Assembly (NCBI GenBank): GCA_002422085.1
Contig: DISZ01000006.1
Span: forward strand, 61,433-125,432
Length of the DNA: 64,000 nucleotides
Source of the DNA: Rhodobacteraceae bacterium UBA6197
GTDB lineage: Bacteria > Pseudomonadota > Alphaproteobacteria > Rhodobacterales > Rhodobacteraceae
Direction: 5' to 3'
Part shown: piece after piece, positions 8,792 through 17,647 of the stretch
How the letters are laid out: the number at the start of each line of letters is the position of its first letter
How positions within the stretch are numbered: the first letter of the stretch is position 1
Notes under the pieces: generated by a model
Databases searched by the model: none
Told to the model about the DNA's origin: nothing
What the model saw: the letters and a program-made list of their open reading frames with translations, nothing else
Translations under genes and position numbers: made by a program

Positions 8792-8825
8792 GGGCGGCCG
8801 CGCCCTCCGGCGGGGCGAACCGCCC
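8792..8825. terminator. GC-rich hairpin between convergent genes
   Basis: GGGCGG and CCGCCC enclose an inner GC-rich stem with the sequence CCTCCGGCGGGG, similar to the core of the longer palindromes in this window. No T-run follows on either strand. It lies between the stops of ecm and the small membrane protein gene. Confidence 0.3.
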
Positions 8826-8881
8826 AAGTGCCCGCCATGGCTTTGTGGCGCCACGGCCAATCGGGGCGTCCGCCCTGCGGG

Positions 8882-9244
8882 CTATCGGCGGCGGTTGCGG
8901 CGCGCCAGCACCGCGATGACCGCCCAGACACCGGTCCGCAGCGTCATTGCGCCGGTGGTGCGTGTTTCATGCGCGCCGCCGCGCAGCACATGGGCGGCGT
9001 AGGCCAACCCGACCAGCAAAGTCGCCGCAAAGATCGCAAGTGCCAGCGGGGCGGCCCAGTCCCGCCCCGTCAAAAGCCCGTAACCCGCCAGACAATAGGC
9101 AAAGCCGGCGCCGAAATTGAACCACAGCACGAACGGCACCACCGCCCCCATATCAACGCCGCCAAAAAGCGCGCGCCCGCCCGATATCAGGGTCAGCACG
9201 CCAAAGATCAGCGCCACCCAACCGATGATTTTTTGCGTCGTCAT
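8882..9244 (-). CDS. Small integral membrane protein linked to an ABC exporter
   Basis: A 120-residue protein with about four hydrophobic helices (roughly residues 7-27, 35-58, 64-84 and 98-113) and an Arg-rich C-terminal tail. I do not recognise a family. Its ATG overlaps the stop of the ABC ATPase gene by four bases, so it is the last gene of the tetR-exporter operon and is probably translated with it. An accessory role for the exporter is an inference from position only. Confidence 0.75.
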   Translation of the reverse strand: MTTQKIIGWVALIFGVLTLISGGRALFGGVDMGAVVPFVLWFNFGAGFAYCLAGYGLLTGRDWAAPLALAIFAATLLVGLAYAAHVLRGGAHETRTTGAMTLRTGVWAVIAVLARRNRRR

Positions 9245-9966
9245 TGCGGGTCTCCTGCTTGAATTGTGTCGTCTTGTTCCAGCCGCCCGTCGCGCAGATG
9301 GAACAGTTTGTCGAAACGGTCGAAGATCTTTTCGTCATGGGTCACGGCAATGATGCAGGCGTCTTGTTCGCTGGCCAGCTTGCGCAGAAGATCCATCACG
9401 ATGCCCGCACGCTTGCTGTCAAGCGCCGCCGTCGGCTCGTCGGCCAGAATGATCCGCGGGCTGTTGGCCAGTGCACGGGCGATCGCCACGCGTTGCGCCT
9501 CGCCGCCCGACAAAAGCGCGGGCATGGCGCGGGCACGGTGACCGACCTCGAGATAGTCCAGCAGCTCTTGCGCCCGAGCCTGCGCGTCGGCCCGCGAGCG
9601 GCCGGCCAGATGCAGCACCAGCGCCACATTGTCGAGCGCGGTCAGAAACGGCAGCAGGTTGTGCGCCTGAAAGATGAAGCCGATCTTGTCCAGCCGCAGT
9701 CGCCGCAGATCACGCCGCAGCCAGCGCCCGTCAAACACCATTTCGCCGTCCAGCGCCACCTGCCCCGCCGAAGGGTCAATGATGCAACCGATCACATTCA
9801 GCAGCGTCGTCTTGCCCGATCCCGATGGCCCCAGCAGCGCGACGACCTCTCCCGCCTGCACCGACAGATCCAGCGCGCGCAGCGCATCGACCCGGGTTTC
9901 ACCCTCGCCATAGTGTTTCGACACGCCCTTCAGATCGACGATCACCTCGCCTTTGCCCTGCGCCAT
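9241..9966 (-). CDS. ABC transporter ATP-binding protein (DevA/LolD/MacB type)
   Basis: A 241-residue ATPase with Walker A GPSGSGKTT at residues 46-54, the signature LLSGGEAQRVAIARAL near 151-166 and Walker B ILADEPTAALDS near 172-183. It belongs to the group that pairs with FtsX-fold permeases, as LolD, MacB and cyanobacterial DevA do. It powers export or lipid-linked mechanotransmission rather than uptake. It lies directly after the permease gene in the operon tetR, HlyD-like, permease, ATPase, membrane protein. Confidence 0.92.
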   Translation of the reverse strand: MAQGKGEVIVDLKGVSKHYGEGETRVDALRALDLSVQAGEVVALLGPSGSGKTTLLNVIGCIIDPSAGQVALDGEMVFDGRWLRRDLRRLRLDKIGFIFQAHNLLPFLTALDNVALVLHLAGRSRADAQARAQELLDYLEVGHRARAMPALLSGGEAQRVAIARALANSPRIILADEPTAALDSKRAGIVMDLLRKLASEQDACIIAVTHDEKIFDRFDKLFHLRDGRLEQDDTIQAGDPQ

Positions 9967-9968
9967 CC

Positions 9969-11102
9969 TCAGCCCCCCAGCGCCGTGGCCGGATCAACCT
10001 TCAATGCGGCCCGCACCCCCAAACCGCTGGCCGCGATGCAAACCCCGAAGATGATCGCCCCCAACACGGCGACATTCAGCGGCTCCAGCACCACGCGGCG
10101 CGGAAAGTTGTCCTTGATCGCCAGTATCAGAACCAACCCAAACCCCCAGCCCGCCAGCCCCAGCACCAGCGATTGCTGCACGATCAGCCCCACGATCGTG
10201 CGATCCGGCGCCCCGATCAGCTTGAGCGTGGCGATCTGTTTCAGTTTTTCCATCGTCATCGTATAGATGATCAGTGCGATCACCACCGCCGAGACCGACA
10301 GCAAGATGCCCAGAAACAGGCCAATCTGCCGTCGCGCCTTGTCGACCACCGATCTGATCAACAGGTTTTCCTGTTCGGCCTGCGTCATCGCCTGAAGGTG
10401 CTTCCACTGCCGCACCGTGCGCCCCAGTGCGGCGGCATCCGCCGTCGGCTCCAACCGCGCGATCACGGCGGCCACGGTGGCTTGCTCTGACATGCTGGCA
10501 CCGCGCGCGGCTTGCACGCGGGCCGCGGCCGGAGCCAACTGGCTTTGCAGCACCTGTGCATCGGCAAGGGTGATGAAGACCGCCGGGTCGCCGCCCGAAT
10601 TCATCGTGTCACGGACCATTCCAACCACCGTAAAGCGGTTGCGCCCCAACCGCATCTTGTCGCCAAGGGCAAGACCGGTCTTGGCATCGGCGACCATCTC
10701 GAAATGGCTTTGCTGAAGGTTCCGGCCTTCGGCGATCTGCAATGGGCCACCCGGCCGGCCGCGCTCATAGCCGATGACATATAGCCGCAAGGTGCTGCCG
10801 GCGTGGTCGGCCTCGATGGTCTGGTAGGTGATCGAGCCGGCCTCGGCCACGCCAAACAGGCGCGCCACCGCGTCGCGCGTTTCTGGCGGCACTTTCGAGG
10901 CTTCGGCAAAGGGGCCCTTCGTTCCCGACTCGACGACCCACAGATCCACCTGAGGCGCGCGCACGATATTGAGCGCATCCGCCACCAACCCGTTGTAGAT
11001 CCCGATCATCGCCAGCACGACCGCCATCAGCAGACTCAGCCCCAGACAGGTCAGCACAAAACGGAAAAGGTTGTGCTGAACATCGCGCAGCGCGAGGTTC
11101 AT
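9969..11102 (-). CDS. ABC transporter permease, FtsX/DevC fold
   Basis: A 377-residue permease. One transmembrane helix near residues 14-38 is followed by a large periplasmic domain of about 200 residues and three C-terminal helices (about 262-287, 303-327 and 345-365), the layout of the FtsX/MacB/DevC class. The ATG overlaps the stop of the membrane-fusion gene by four bases. With the HlyD-like and ATPase subunits it should form a tripartite exporter reaching the outer membrane. The substrate is unknown. Confidence 0.88.
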   Translation of the reverse strand: MNLALRDVQHNLFRFVLTCLGLSLLMAVVLAMIGIYNGLVADALNIVRAPQVDLWVVESGTKGPFAEASKVPPETRDAVARLFGVAEAGSITYQTIEADHAGSTLRLYVIGYERGRPGGPLQIAEGRNLQQSHFEMVADAKTGLALGDKMRLGRNRFTVVGMVRDTMNSGGDPAVFITLADAQVLQSQLAPAAARVQAARGASMSEQATVAAVIARLEPTADAAALGRTVRQWKHLQAMTQAEQENLLIRSVVDKARRQIGLFLGILLSVSAVVIALIIYTMTMEKLKQIATLKLIGAPDRTIVGLIVQQSLVLGLAGWGFGLVLILAIKDNFPRRVVLEPLNVAVLGAIIFGVCIAASGLGVRAALKVDPATALGG

Positions 11103-12262
11103 TTTCCGGCCTCCGGTGTTTCGGCCCGGGCAAGCCGCCCTTCGGTCATCCCCTTCACCGGGGCGGCAACGATCTCGGCCCCCTTGGGCAGACCGCTGAC
11201 GACCTCGACGCGGGCATCTTCGCTGCGCGCTCCGAAAACCAGCGGCACCTGCGCAAGCTTGCCATCCTGAACCGTCCAGACCCGGCCGGTGTGGCCGTCA
11301 AAACCGGTGATCGCCGTTTCCGGCACCATCAGCGCCGGTGCCAATTCGCCAAGCGTCACAAAGACCTCGGCCTGTTCGCCCAGATACATCTGCGCCGGGC
11401 AATCGCTGCACGACAACCAGACCCGGCGTTCTTCGTTCACCCGGTCACTTTCAAGCCCGATCCGCGCGACCGTGCCGCTATAGGTCCGATGCGGCAAGGA
11501 CCGCAGCCGAATCTGCGCGCTTTGGCCCAGCGCAAGGGCGCCGGCGCGCTCTTCGTCGATATAGGACAAAATCCAGATCGTCGCGGGGTCAATCAGCGTG
11601 AAGATCGGATCGCCCGCCCGCACTACGGCCCCCGCCTCGGCATGGCGTTCGACCACCACCGCGTCAAACGGTGCCTTCAGCACGCGTTGCGCAAGCAGGG
11701 CCTGCTCATAGGCCAGCGCGGCCACGGCGTCCTCGGCCTGCGCGCGCGTCACCGCCACATCGGCCACGGCAACCGCCACATCGGCGCGGGCCACGTCTTC
11801 GTCGCGCTGCGATTCCTCGGCGCTTTGAGTCGAGATCGTGCTGCGCCCGACCAGTTCCTGCTGACGCAAATTGGCCGCTTCGCGTTGCGCCAGAACCGCA
11901 CCCGCACGGGCAACACTGGCCTCGGCCTTGGCCAGACTGGCCTGCGCCGCCGCCGTCGCCGCGTCAGCGCGCGCAACCCGCGCCTCTTGCTCGACCGTGG
12001 ACAGCCGCGCCAGGATCTGGCCCCGGGTGACCCGGTCGCCGGCGTCAACGGCAAGGTCGGTAAGACCCGCCCCCGCCTCAAAGCCGACGCGCGTCAGGAT
12101 CCGGGCCTCGACAGTGCCCAAACCATAGACGCGCAAGGCCACGTTCTGCGCTGGTGTTACCACCGGCACGGTCAGCGGCCTGCGCGTCATGAATGCGGTG
12201 GTGAGGCCGACCGCAAGCAACAAAATTCCGATTCCCAGTCCCGTCTTCACCGATCCTCGCAT
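11099..12262 (-). CDS. HlyD/DevB-type periplasmic adaptor (membrane fusion protein)
   Basis: A 387-residue protein with an N-terminal membrane anchor (residues 6-23), a lipoyl-like half motif, an Ala-rich alpha-helical hairpin of about 95-195, and the second lipoyl half followed by beta-barrel domains. This is the layout of membrane fusion proteins that bridge an inner-membrane pump and an outer-membrane channel. The gene starts one base inside the tetR stop and overlaps the permease gene by four bases. No outer-membrane channel gene is nearby, so a shared TolC-like channel is probably used. Confidence 0.9.
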   Translation of the reverse strand: MRGSVKTGLGIGILLLAVGLTTAFMTRRPLTVPVVTPAQNVALRVYGLGTVEARILTRVGFEAGAGLTDLAVDAGDRVTRGQILARLSTVEQEARVARADAATAAAQASLAKAEASVARAGAVLAQREAANLRQQELVGRSTISTQSAEESQRDEDVARADVAVAVADVAVTRAQAEDAVAALAYEQALLAQRVLKAPFDAVVVERHAEAGAVVRAGDPIFTLIDPATIWILSYIDEERAGALALGQSAQIRLRSLPHRTYSGTVARIGLESDRVNEERRVWLSCSDCPAQMYLGEQAEVFVTLGELAPALMVPETAITGFDGHTGRVWTVQDGKLAQVPLVFGARSEDARVEVVSGLPKGAEIVAAPVKGMTEGRLARAETPEAGK

Positions 12263-12873
12263 TACCGCGCACCTCCGTTATCTGCCGCAAAAAGCGCCAG
12301 TTGCACGGCCAGCAGCCGCGCCCCCTCATCGGGCAACGAGAACCCGCGCGCACCCAGCGACCAACGGATCGCCAAACCCTGCACCAACGACGTCAGCAGC
12401 ACCACGCCATCGGCAGTCACCAGATCCGCGCGCAGGGATCCCGCCGCCCGCGCGGCCGCCAATTCCTCTGTCAGCAACACCTGATACTCTGCCAGCCTTG
12501 ATGCGAACACCTGCCGCAGCCCGGGGTATTCGGTGCTCAGTTCCCGCGAGAACAGAATTGCCGGCAATGCCGGGGTCTGTTCGATTTGGCGCAATTGCGC
12601 CGAGACCAGCGCGGCGATGTTCTGCATCGGTGTCTGCTCGGGGCGCAAGGCATCATGCCATGCAGCGCGCAGCAGTTCCGATATATGCTCGGCCACCGCC
12701 AGCCAAAGCGCCTGCTTGGTGGCAAAATGACGAAAGATGCCGGGCTGCGTCACGCCCACGGCCTGCGCCACGGCACCGGTGGTCAGCCGGTCGGGGCCCA
12801 GCTCATCCGCCAACCGCAGGGCCTTTTCGATGATCTCGACCTTGCGGTCCTTGGCGGATTTTCTGACAAGCAT
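12262..12873 (-). CDS. TetR/AcrR family repressor of the exporter operon
   Basis: A 203-residue regulator. The N-terminal 60 residues hold the TetR helix-turn-helix (LTTGAVAQAVGVTQPGIFRHF), followed by an all-helical ligand-binding domain. It is the first gene of the exporter operon. The palindrome CTCACTTTAGTTAGTGAG lies only six bases before the ATG, well placed for autorepression. The likely role is to hold the operon off until a compound carried by the pump binds to it; the inducer is unknown. Confidence 0.9.
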   Translation of the reverse strand: MLVRKSAKDRKVEIIEKALRLADELGPDRLTTGAVAQAVGVTQPGIFRHFATKQALWLAVAEHISELLRAAWHDALRPEQTPMQNIAALVSAQLRQIEQTPALPAILFSRELSTEYPGLRQVFASRLAEYQVLLTEELAAARAAGSLRADLVTADGVVLLTSLVQGLAIRWSLGARGFSLPDEGARLLAVQLALFAADNGGAR

Positions 12874-12879
12874 CTGCGA

Positions 12880-12897
12880 CTCACTTTAGTTAGTGAG
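12880..12897. promoter_or_regulatory. Palindromic operator at the tetR start
   Basis: The 18-base element CTCACTTTAGTTAGTGAG has perfect six-base arms around a six-base spacer. It lies immediately upstream of the tetR ATG, where a bound repressor would block the promoter or early transcription. Binding by the adjacent TetR protein is inferred. Confidence 0.65.
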
Positions 12898-12935
12898 GTA
12901 TTACTGGACAGAGCGCAACCTGCCGTCAATCCCCG

Positions 12936-13823
12936 TCAGATCTTGGGGCAGAAGCTGGCGGCCTGCTTCAGTGCCGCCAAGGCTGCTTGCACCTTTGGCG
13001 TGCGGTGCAGATCGACATGCGTCACCAGCCAAAGCCGCGAATCCCATTCGTCGCGCGGCCCCATCGCTTCGACCAGATCGCCGCGCCCGCGCGCCCCGAT
13101 CACCGGCAAGAAGCCCAGACCCATGCCCGCGGCGACCGCCGCCGCCTGCGCCTCGGCCTCGTTGGCGCGAAAGGAAATATCGTTGGGGCTGATCCGTTGA
13201 TGTAACCAGCGCAGGAACGGCGCCCGGCTGTCGATGTGTTCCGAAACCACAAAGCGGTGCCCGGCCAGATCGGCCTCGGTCACCGGCAGACCCCGTGCGG
13301 CGGCATAGGTAACACTTGCGTAAAGCGCCATGCGATGCGCGGCGAAAGGCTGAGCCACGTAATCCGGTTCGGTCGGGCGGGCCCCCGCGCGGATCGCCAG
13401 ATGCGCCTCGCCATATTCCAGCCGAAACACCCGCGAATCGGTCAGGTAGCGCAGCGTCAGACCCGGATGGTCAACCTGAAGCTGCGCAAGGGCCGGTATC
13501 ACCAAACCCGACAGGGTCGGCAACGAGGTCAGGATCAACTCGCCCGTCACCGCTTCGCCTGCACCTTCGATACGCGCAGCCAATTGCGCGAACTGATCCT
13601 CGGCCGTCTGCCCCGCAGCAAGCAGGTATTGCCCGGCCTCGGTTGGCGTATAGCCGCGCGGGTGACGCTGAAACAGCTTGACCCGCAACCGCCCCTCGAG
13701 CGCGTCAATATGACGAATGACGGTCGCATGATGCACACCCAGCACCTCGGCCGCCCCGGAAACCGTGCCGACCCGCGCCACTTGAAACGCAGTGCGGATC
13801 TCATCCCAATTGTCGAAACCCAT
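12936..13823 (-). CDS. LysR family transcriptional regulator
   Basis: A 295-residue regulator from the ATG giving MGFDNWDEI, which is preceded by AGGAA at about nine bases; upstream in-frame starts are less likely. The N-terminal winged helix (residues 5-65, VSGAAEVLGVHHATVIRHIDALE) is followed by the LysR substrate-binding domain. It is divergent from azoR, 92 bases apart, so it probably controls that gene. The two-gene arrangement resembles regulator/azoreductase pairs that respond to quinones or thiol stress; this is inference. Confidence 0.85.
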   Translation of the reverse strand: MGFDNWDEIRTAFQVARVGTVSGAAEVLGVHHATVIRHIDALEGRLRVKLFQRHPRGYTPTEAGQYLLAAGQTAEDQFAQLAARIEGAGEAVTGELILTSLPTLSGLVIPALAQLQVDHPGLTLRYLTDSRVFRLEYGEAHLAIRAGARPTEPDYVAQPFAAHRMALYASVTYAAARGLPVTEADLAGHRFVVSEHIDSRAPFLRWLHQRISPNDISFRANEAEAQAAAVAAGMGLGFLPVIGARGRGDLVEAMGPRDEWDSRLWLVTHVDLHRTPKVQAALAALKQAASFCPKI

Positions 13824-13915
13824 CTGTGCGTTCCTGAACAGTTTCCGTGCATTCACTGGCATTGTGTTCACTTTCGCAAAGCCCCAATTGAAAGGCAACG
13901 CAATAGGAGCCCACC

Positions 13916-14506
13916 ATGACCCATATTCTTCGTGTTGATGCCTCGATCAAAGCCGACGCCTCGGTGTCGCGACAACTGACCAGCCGCATCGTGAACCGCC
14001 TGATCGCGGCCCATCCCGGCGCGCAGGTCGTAACCCGTGACCTGGCAAATGGCGTGCCGCAGATCGACGGCGAGTGGCTGGGAGCGGTTTACACCCCCGC
14101 TGAAAACCGCACCCCGGCCCAAGCCGCGCGCGCCGCCATTGCCGACACCTACCTTGAAGAGGTCAAGGCCGCCGACATTCTGGTGATCGGCCTGCCGGTC
14201 TACAACTTTGGTGTGCCCGCCCAGTTGAAAAGCTGGATCGACCAACTGGCCCGCAAGGGCGAGACGTTCTCTTACGCCACCGGCAAGCCCGAAGGCCTGC
14301 TGAAAGGCAAGCGCGCGATTGTGGCGCTTAGCTCGGACGGCACCGCGATCGGCTCCGAGATTGATTTTGCCTCGGGCTACATTCGCCACATGCTCAATTT
14401 CTTCGGGATCACCGATGTCGAATTCGTGGCCGCCGACAAGATGGCCTTTGGTGCCGATGAAACCCTCGCCCGTGCCCGTGCGGCCGTGGATGCGCTGGCT
14501 GCCTGA
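13916..14506 (+). CDS. azoR: FMN-dependent NADH-azoreductase
   Basis: A 196-residue flavodoxin-fold protein close in length to E. coli AzoR. The N-terminal phosphate-binding segment (residues 9-20) and the motif LPVYNFGVPAQLKSWID near residue 98 bind FMN. AGGAG lies seven bases before the ATG. The enzyme reduces azo compounds and quinones by two electrons with NAD(P)H, so a quinone-detoxifying role is likely. It is divergent from the LysR gene and followed by its own terminator. Confidence 0.92.
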   Translation: MTHILRVDASIKADASVSRQLTSRIVNRLIAAHPGAQVVTRDLANGVPQIDGEWLGAVYTPAENRTPAQAARAAIADTYLEEVKAADILVIGLPVYNFGVPAQLKSWIDQLARKGETFSYATGKPEGLLKGKRAIVALSSDGTAIGSEIDFASGYIRHMLNFFGITDVEFVAADKMAFGADETLARARAAVDALAA

Positions 14507-14573
14507 ACCGACCCCCGGCGCCATTGGCGCGCCACTGTCCGGCGAAAATTCTTCAGACAGGAAACAAGCATGG

Positions 14574-14604
14574 AACGGCCTTGGTTGACTCCGGGGCCGT
14601 TTTT
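14574..14604 (+). terminator. Rho-independent terminator of azoR
   Basis: AACGGCCTTGG pairs with CCGGGGCCGTT (two G-U pairs) around a six-base loop, followed by four T residues. It lies 68 bases past the azoR stop. Confidence 0.75.
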
Positions 14605-14749
14605 ACCTAGAGCAGAGCGAATTCCCGGAGGCACAAGGCTTCCGGTCCCCGAAATACCGGGGATCGCCATCCGTCAGCGCGTTGCGCCCACGGGTGCGAT
14701 TGTCGTTTGATTGGCCGGCGTCCGGCCTCTGCCCAAGGAGGGCCGAGAG

Positions 14750-16258
14750 ATGTTCGAGAACCTGTCTGAACGCCTTGGCGGGGTCTTTGACCGGCTGACC
14801 AAACAGGGCGCGCTGTCAGAGGCTGACGTCTCGGCGGCGCTGCGCGAAGTTCGGGTCGCACTGCTGGAAGCGGACGTTTCTCTGGCCGTGGCGCGCGACT
14901 TCATCAAGGCAGTCGAGGGCAAGGCCAAAGGGCAAGCCGTGACCAAATCGGTCACGCCGGGCCAACAGGTGGTGAAGATCGTCCATGACGAATTGATCCG
15001 CGTTCTGGCCGGCGACGACGAACCCGAAGCGCTGAAGATCGACAACCCGCCCTCGGCGATCCTGATGGTGGGTTTGCAAGGCTCGGGCAAGACCACGACC
15101 ACCGCGAAACTGGCGCGGCGCCTGAAGGACAAGAACGGCAAACGGGTGCTGATGGCGTCGCTGGACACCAACCGCCCCGCCGCCATGGAGCAACTTCAGA
15201 TCCTTGGCACCCAGATCGGCGTTGATACGCTGCCCATCGTCAAGGGCGAGTCCGCGGTGCAGATCGCCAAACGCGCGCGGCAGCAGGCCATGCTGGGTGG
15301 TTATGACGTCTACATGCTGGACACCGCCGGCCGCCTGCACATCGACGAAGTGCTGATGGATGAGGTGCAGACCGTCCGCGACGTGACGCAGCCGCGCGAG
15401 ACGCTGTTGGTGGTCGATGGCCTGACCGGGCAGGATGCGGTGAACGTCGCTTCGGAATTTGACGGCAAGGTCGGGATCTCGGGCGTGGTGCTGACCCGGA
15501 TGGACGGCGATGGGCGCGGCGGCGCCGCCCTGTCGATGCGCGCCGTGACCGGCAAGCCGATCCGCTTTGTGGGTCTGGGCGAAAAGCTGGACGCGCTTGA
15601 GGTCTTTGAGCCCAGCCGCGTGGCGGGCCGGATTCTGGGCATGGGCGACATCGTCGCGCTGGTCGAAAAGGCGCAAGAAACGCTTGAGATCGAACAAGCC
15701 GAACGGATGATGAAGCGGTTCCAGAAGGGTCTGTTCAACATGAACGACCTGAAAGGCCAACTGGATCAGATGCTGAAGATGGGCGGGATGCAGGGCGTCA
15801 TGGGCATGTTGCCGGGGATGGGCAAGATGGCCAAGGCCGCCGAGGATGCGGGCTTTGACGACCGCAGCATTCGCCGCCAGATCGCCTTGGTGAACTCGAT
15901 GACCAAGCGCGAACGCGCCAACCCAGACCTGCTGCAAGCCAGCCGCAAGAAGCGCATCGCCGCAGGGGCCGGGCTGGAAGTGTCCGAATTGAACCGGCTT
16001 TTGAAAATGCATCGGCAAATGGCCGATACGATGAAAAAGATGGGCAAGGGCGGGATGCTCAAGCAGGCCATGAAGGGGATGATGGGCGGCAAGGGCGGGA
16101 TGCCCGATCTGGCCAATATGGACCCCGCGCAGATGGAAGAAGCCGCCAGAGCGATGGGCAAGATGCCCGGCGGTCTGGGTGGCATGGGCGGCGGTCTGGG
16201 CGGGTTGAAACTGCCCGGTGGGCTGTCTGGCCTAGGCGGGTTCGGCAAAAAGAAATGA
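14750..16258 (+). CDS. ffh: Signal recognition particle protein Ffh (SRP54)
   Basis: A 502-residue GTPase. The N domain (1-95) is followed by the G domain with GLQGSGKTTTT near residue 107, DTAGR near 190 and TRMDGDGRGG near 247. The Met-rich M domain from about 325 binds 4.5S RNA and signal peptides, and ends in a Gly/Met-rich tail. AAGGAGGG precedes the ATG. Ffh targets nascent membrane proteins to FtsY and SecYEG. It heads the plus-strand block that continues with rpsP, rimM, trmD and rplS. Confidence 0.97.
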   Translation: MFENLSERLGGVFDRLTKQGALSEADVSAALREVRVALLEADVSLAVARDFIKAVEGKAKGQAVTKSVTPGQQVVKIVHDELIRVLAGDDEPEALKIDNPPSAILMVGLQGSGKTTTTAKLARRLKDKNGKRVLMASLDTNRPAAMEQLQILGTQIGVDTLPIVKGESAVQIAKRARQQAMLGGYDVYMLDTAGRLHIDEVLMDEVQTVRDVTQPRETLLVVDGLTGQDAVNVASEFDGKVGISGVVLTRMDGDGRGGAALSMRAVTGKPIRFVGLGEKLDALEVFEPSRVAGRILGMGDIVALVEKAQETLEIEQAERMMKRFQKGLFNMNDLKGQLDQMLKMGGMQGVMGMLPGMGKMAKAAEDAGFDDRSIRRQIALVNSMTKRERANPDLLQASRKKRIAAGAGLEVSELNRLLKMHRQMADTMKKMGKGGMLKQAMKGMMGGKGGMPDLANMDPAQMEEAARAMGKMPGGLGGMGGGLGGLKLPGGLSGLGGFGKKK

Positions 16259-16363
16259 TCCTGTCTTTTGCCCCTTTCAGATGGTCGCAATTTGCCTGCG
16301 GCCGATGCGCCACCGAGGCGCCGGCCCCGGCACCAGCCGCGCCTTGCCGTGCCGGAGGACGCC

Positions 16364-16660
16364 ATGACTGACGCCGCCAATCGCGCCGCCGAGGTGCTCA
16401 AATCTCACCGCGACAGCATCGATCGGTTGGACGCGATCCTTGTCTACACGCTGGCCGAGCGTTTCAGCCAAACCCAGGCGGTAGGGCGCCTGAAGGCGGC
16501 GCATGACCTGCCGCCCTCGGACCCGGCCCGCGAAGCCAGCCAGATCGCGCGGCTGGAACGGATGGCCTCTGACGCCGGGCTTGACCCGGAATTTGCCAAG
16601 AAATTCCTGACCTTCATCATATCAGAAGTCATCAGGCATCACGAAAAACTGCAGAAATAG
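16364..16660 (+). CDS. Chorismate mutase, AroQ type
   Basis: A 98-residue all-helical protein. The ATG follows GGAGG by six bases; the frame is open further upstream but without a ribosome site. The first helix carries HRDSIDRLDAILVYTLAERF with the Arg and Asp typical of AroQ mutases, and a second Arg/Lys pair follows (VGRLKAAH). It converts chorismate to prephenate for Phe and Tyr synthesis. A free-standing mutase between ffh and rpsP is, from memory, common in Rhodobacterales. Confidence 0.85.
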   Translation: MTDAANRAAEVLKSHRDSIDRLDAILVYTLAERFSQTQAVGRLKAAHDLPPSDPAREASQIARLERMASDAGLDPEFAKKFLTFIISEVIRHHEKLQK

Positions 16661-16703
16661 CCGGGACTTGCCCGGTTCCAACCAAACCCAAGGAGACTAT
16701 GCA

Positions 16704-17066
16704 ATGTCGATGAAAATCCGTCTGGCCCGTGGTGGCTCGAAAAAGCGCCCGCACTACGCGATCGTTGCCTCGGACAGCCGCATGCCGCGCGATGGCCGCT
16801 TTCTGGAAAAGCTGGGCACCTATAACCCGCTGCTGGCCAAAGACAGCGAAGACCGCGTGAAAATGAACATGGAGCGCGTGCAATACTGGCTGAGCCAGGG
16901 CGCCCAGCCGACCGACCGTGTGGCGCGTTTCCTGGAAACCGCCGGCGTTCTGGCCAAAGCCGTGCGCAACAACCCCAAGGCCGCCGTTCCGGGCGCCAAG
17001 GCCAAGAAGCGCGCCGAAGAAAAAGCCGCCAAGGCGGCTGCTCCGGCAGAAGACGCAGCCGAATAA
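16704..17066 (+). CDS. rpsP: 30S ribosomal protein S16
   Basis: A 120-residue protein. AAGGAG lies eight bases before the ATG. The first 80 residues match S16 (MKIRLARGGSKKRPHYAIV, then DGRFLEKLGTYNPL); the tail is rich in Lys, Ala and Glu and longer than in E. coli, as in other alphaproteobacteria. S16 is needed for 30S assembly. It starts the rpsP-rimM-trmD-rplS order seen in many bacteria. Confidence 0.97.
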   Translation: MSMKIRLARGGSKKRPHYAIVASDSRMPRDGRFLEKLGTYNPLLAKDSEDRVKMNMERVQYWLSQGAQPTDRVARFLETAGVLAKAVRNNPKAAVPGAKAKKRAEEKAAKAAAPAEDAAE

Positions 17067-17137
17067 GCTGCCGCCTGCTTGCCAAGACCTCTGGCCGGGC
17101 AGCATTGCCCGGCCGATCCCCATGCGGAGCCCGGCCG

Positions 17138-17647
17138 ATGACCAAGCGTGACAGAACCTGTGTCGGCGCCATTGCGGGCGCCTTTGGTGTGCAAGGCGAA
17201 GTGCGCCTGAAAAGCTTCTGCTCGACCCCTGACGATATTGTCAGCTACGCGCCGCTGTTCACCGAAGACGGCAGCCGCAGCTTTGGCGTCACCTTGACGC
17301 GCCCGGTGGCGGGCGGCCTGGGCGTGCGCTTGACCGGGATCAGCACGAAAGAAGAGGCCGATGCGCTGAAAGGCGTGACCCTTTGGGCAGACCGGGACAA
17401 GCTTCCCTCGCTGCCGGATGACGAGTTCTACCATGCCGATCTGATCGGGCTTGAGGTCCTGGACACCGGCGGCGCGCGGCTGGGTCAGGTCCGCGCGGTG
17501 CACAACCACGGTGCCGGCGACATTCTCGAGATTTACGCGCCGGGGCTGAAGACCGCCCTGCTGCTACCGTTCACCCAAGCGGTGGTGCCGACGGTTGATC
17601 TGGCCGCTGGCCGGATCATCGCCGATCCGCCCGAGGAGACGGAATGA
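17138..17647 (+). CDS. rimM: 16S rRNA processing protein RimM
   Basis: A 169-residue protein with the N-terminal RimM beta-barrel (CVGAIAGAFGVQGEVRLKSF) and the PRC-barrel C-terminal half (GLEVLDTGGARLGQV, LLLPFTQAVVPTVDLAAGRI). GGAG lies eight bases before the ATG. RimM binds S19 and helps mature the 30S head. The stop overlaps the ATG of the next gene by four bases. Confidence 0.95.
   Translation: MTKRDRTCVGAIAGAFGVQGEVRLKSFCSTPDDIVSYAPLFTEDGSRSFGVTLTRPVAGGLGVRLTGISTKEEADALKGVTLWADRDKLPSLPDDEFYHADLIGLEVLDTGGARLGQVRAVHNHGAGDILEIYAPGLKTALLLPFTQAVVPTVDLAAGRIIADPPEETE

Noticed and set aside
14816..16018. 400-codon minus-strand frame opposite ffh
   Set aside because: Shadow of ffh with low-complexity His/Arg/Gln composition and no ribosome site.
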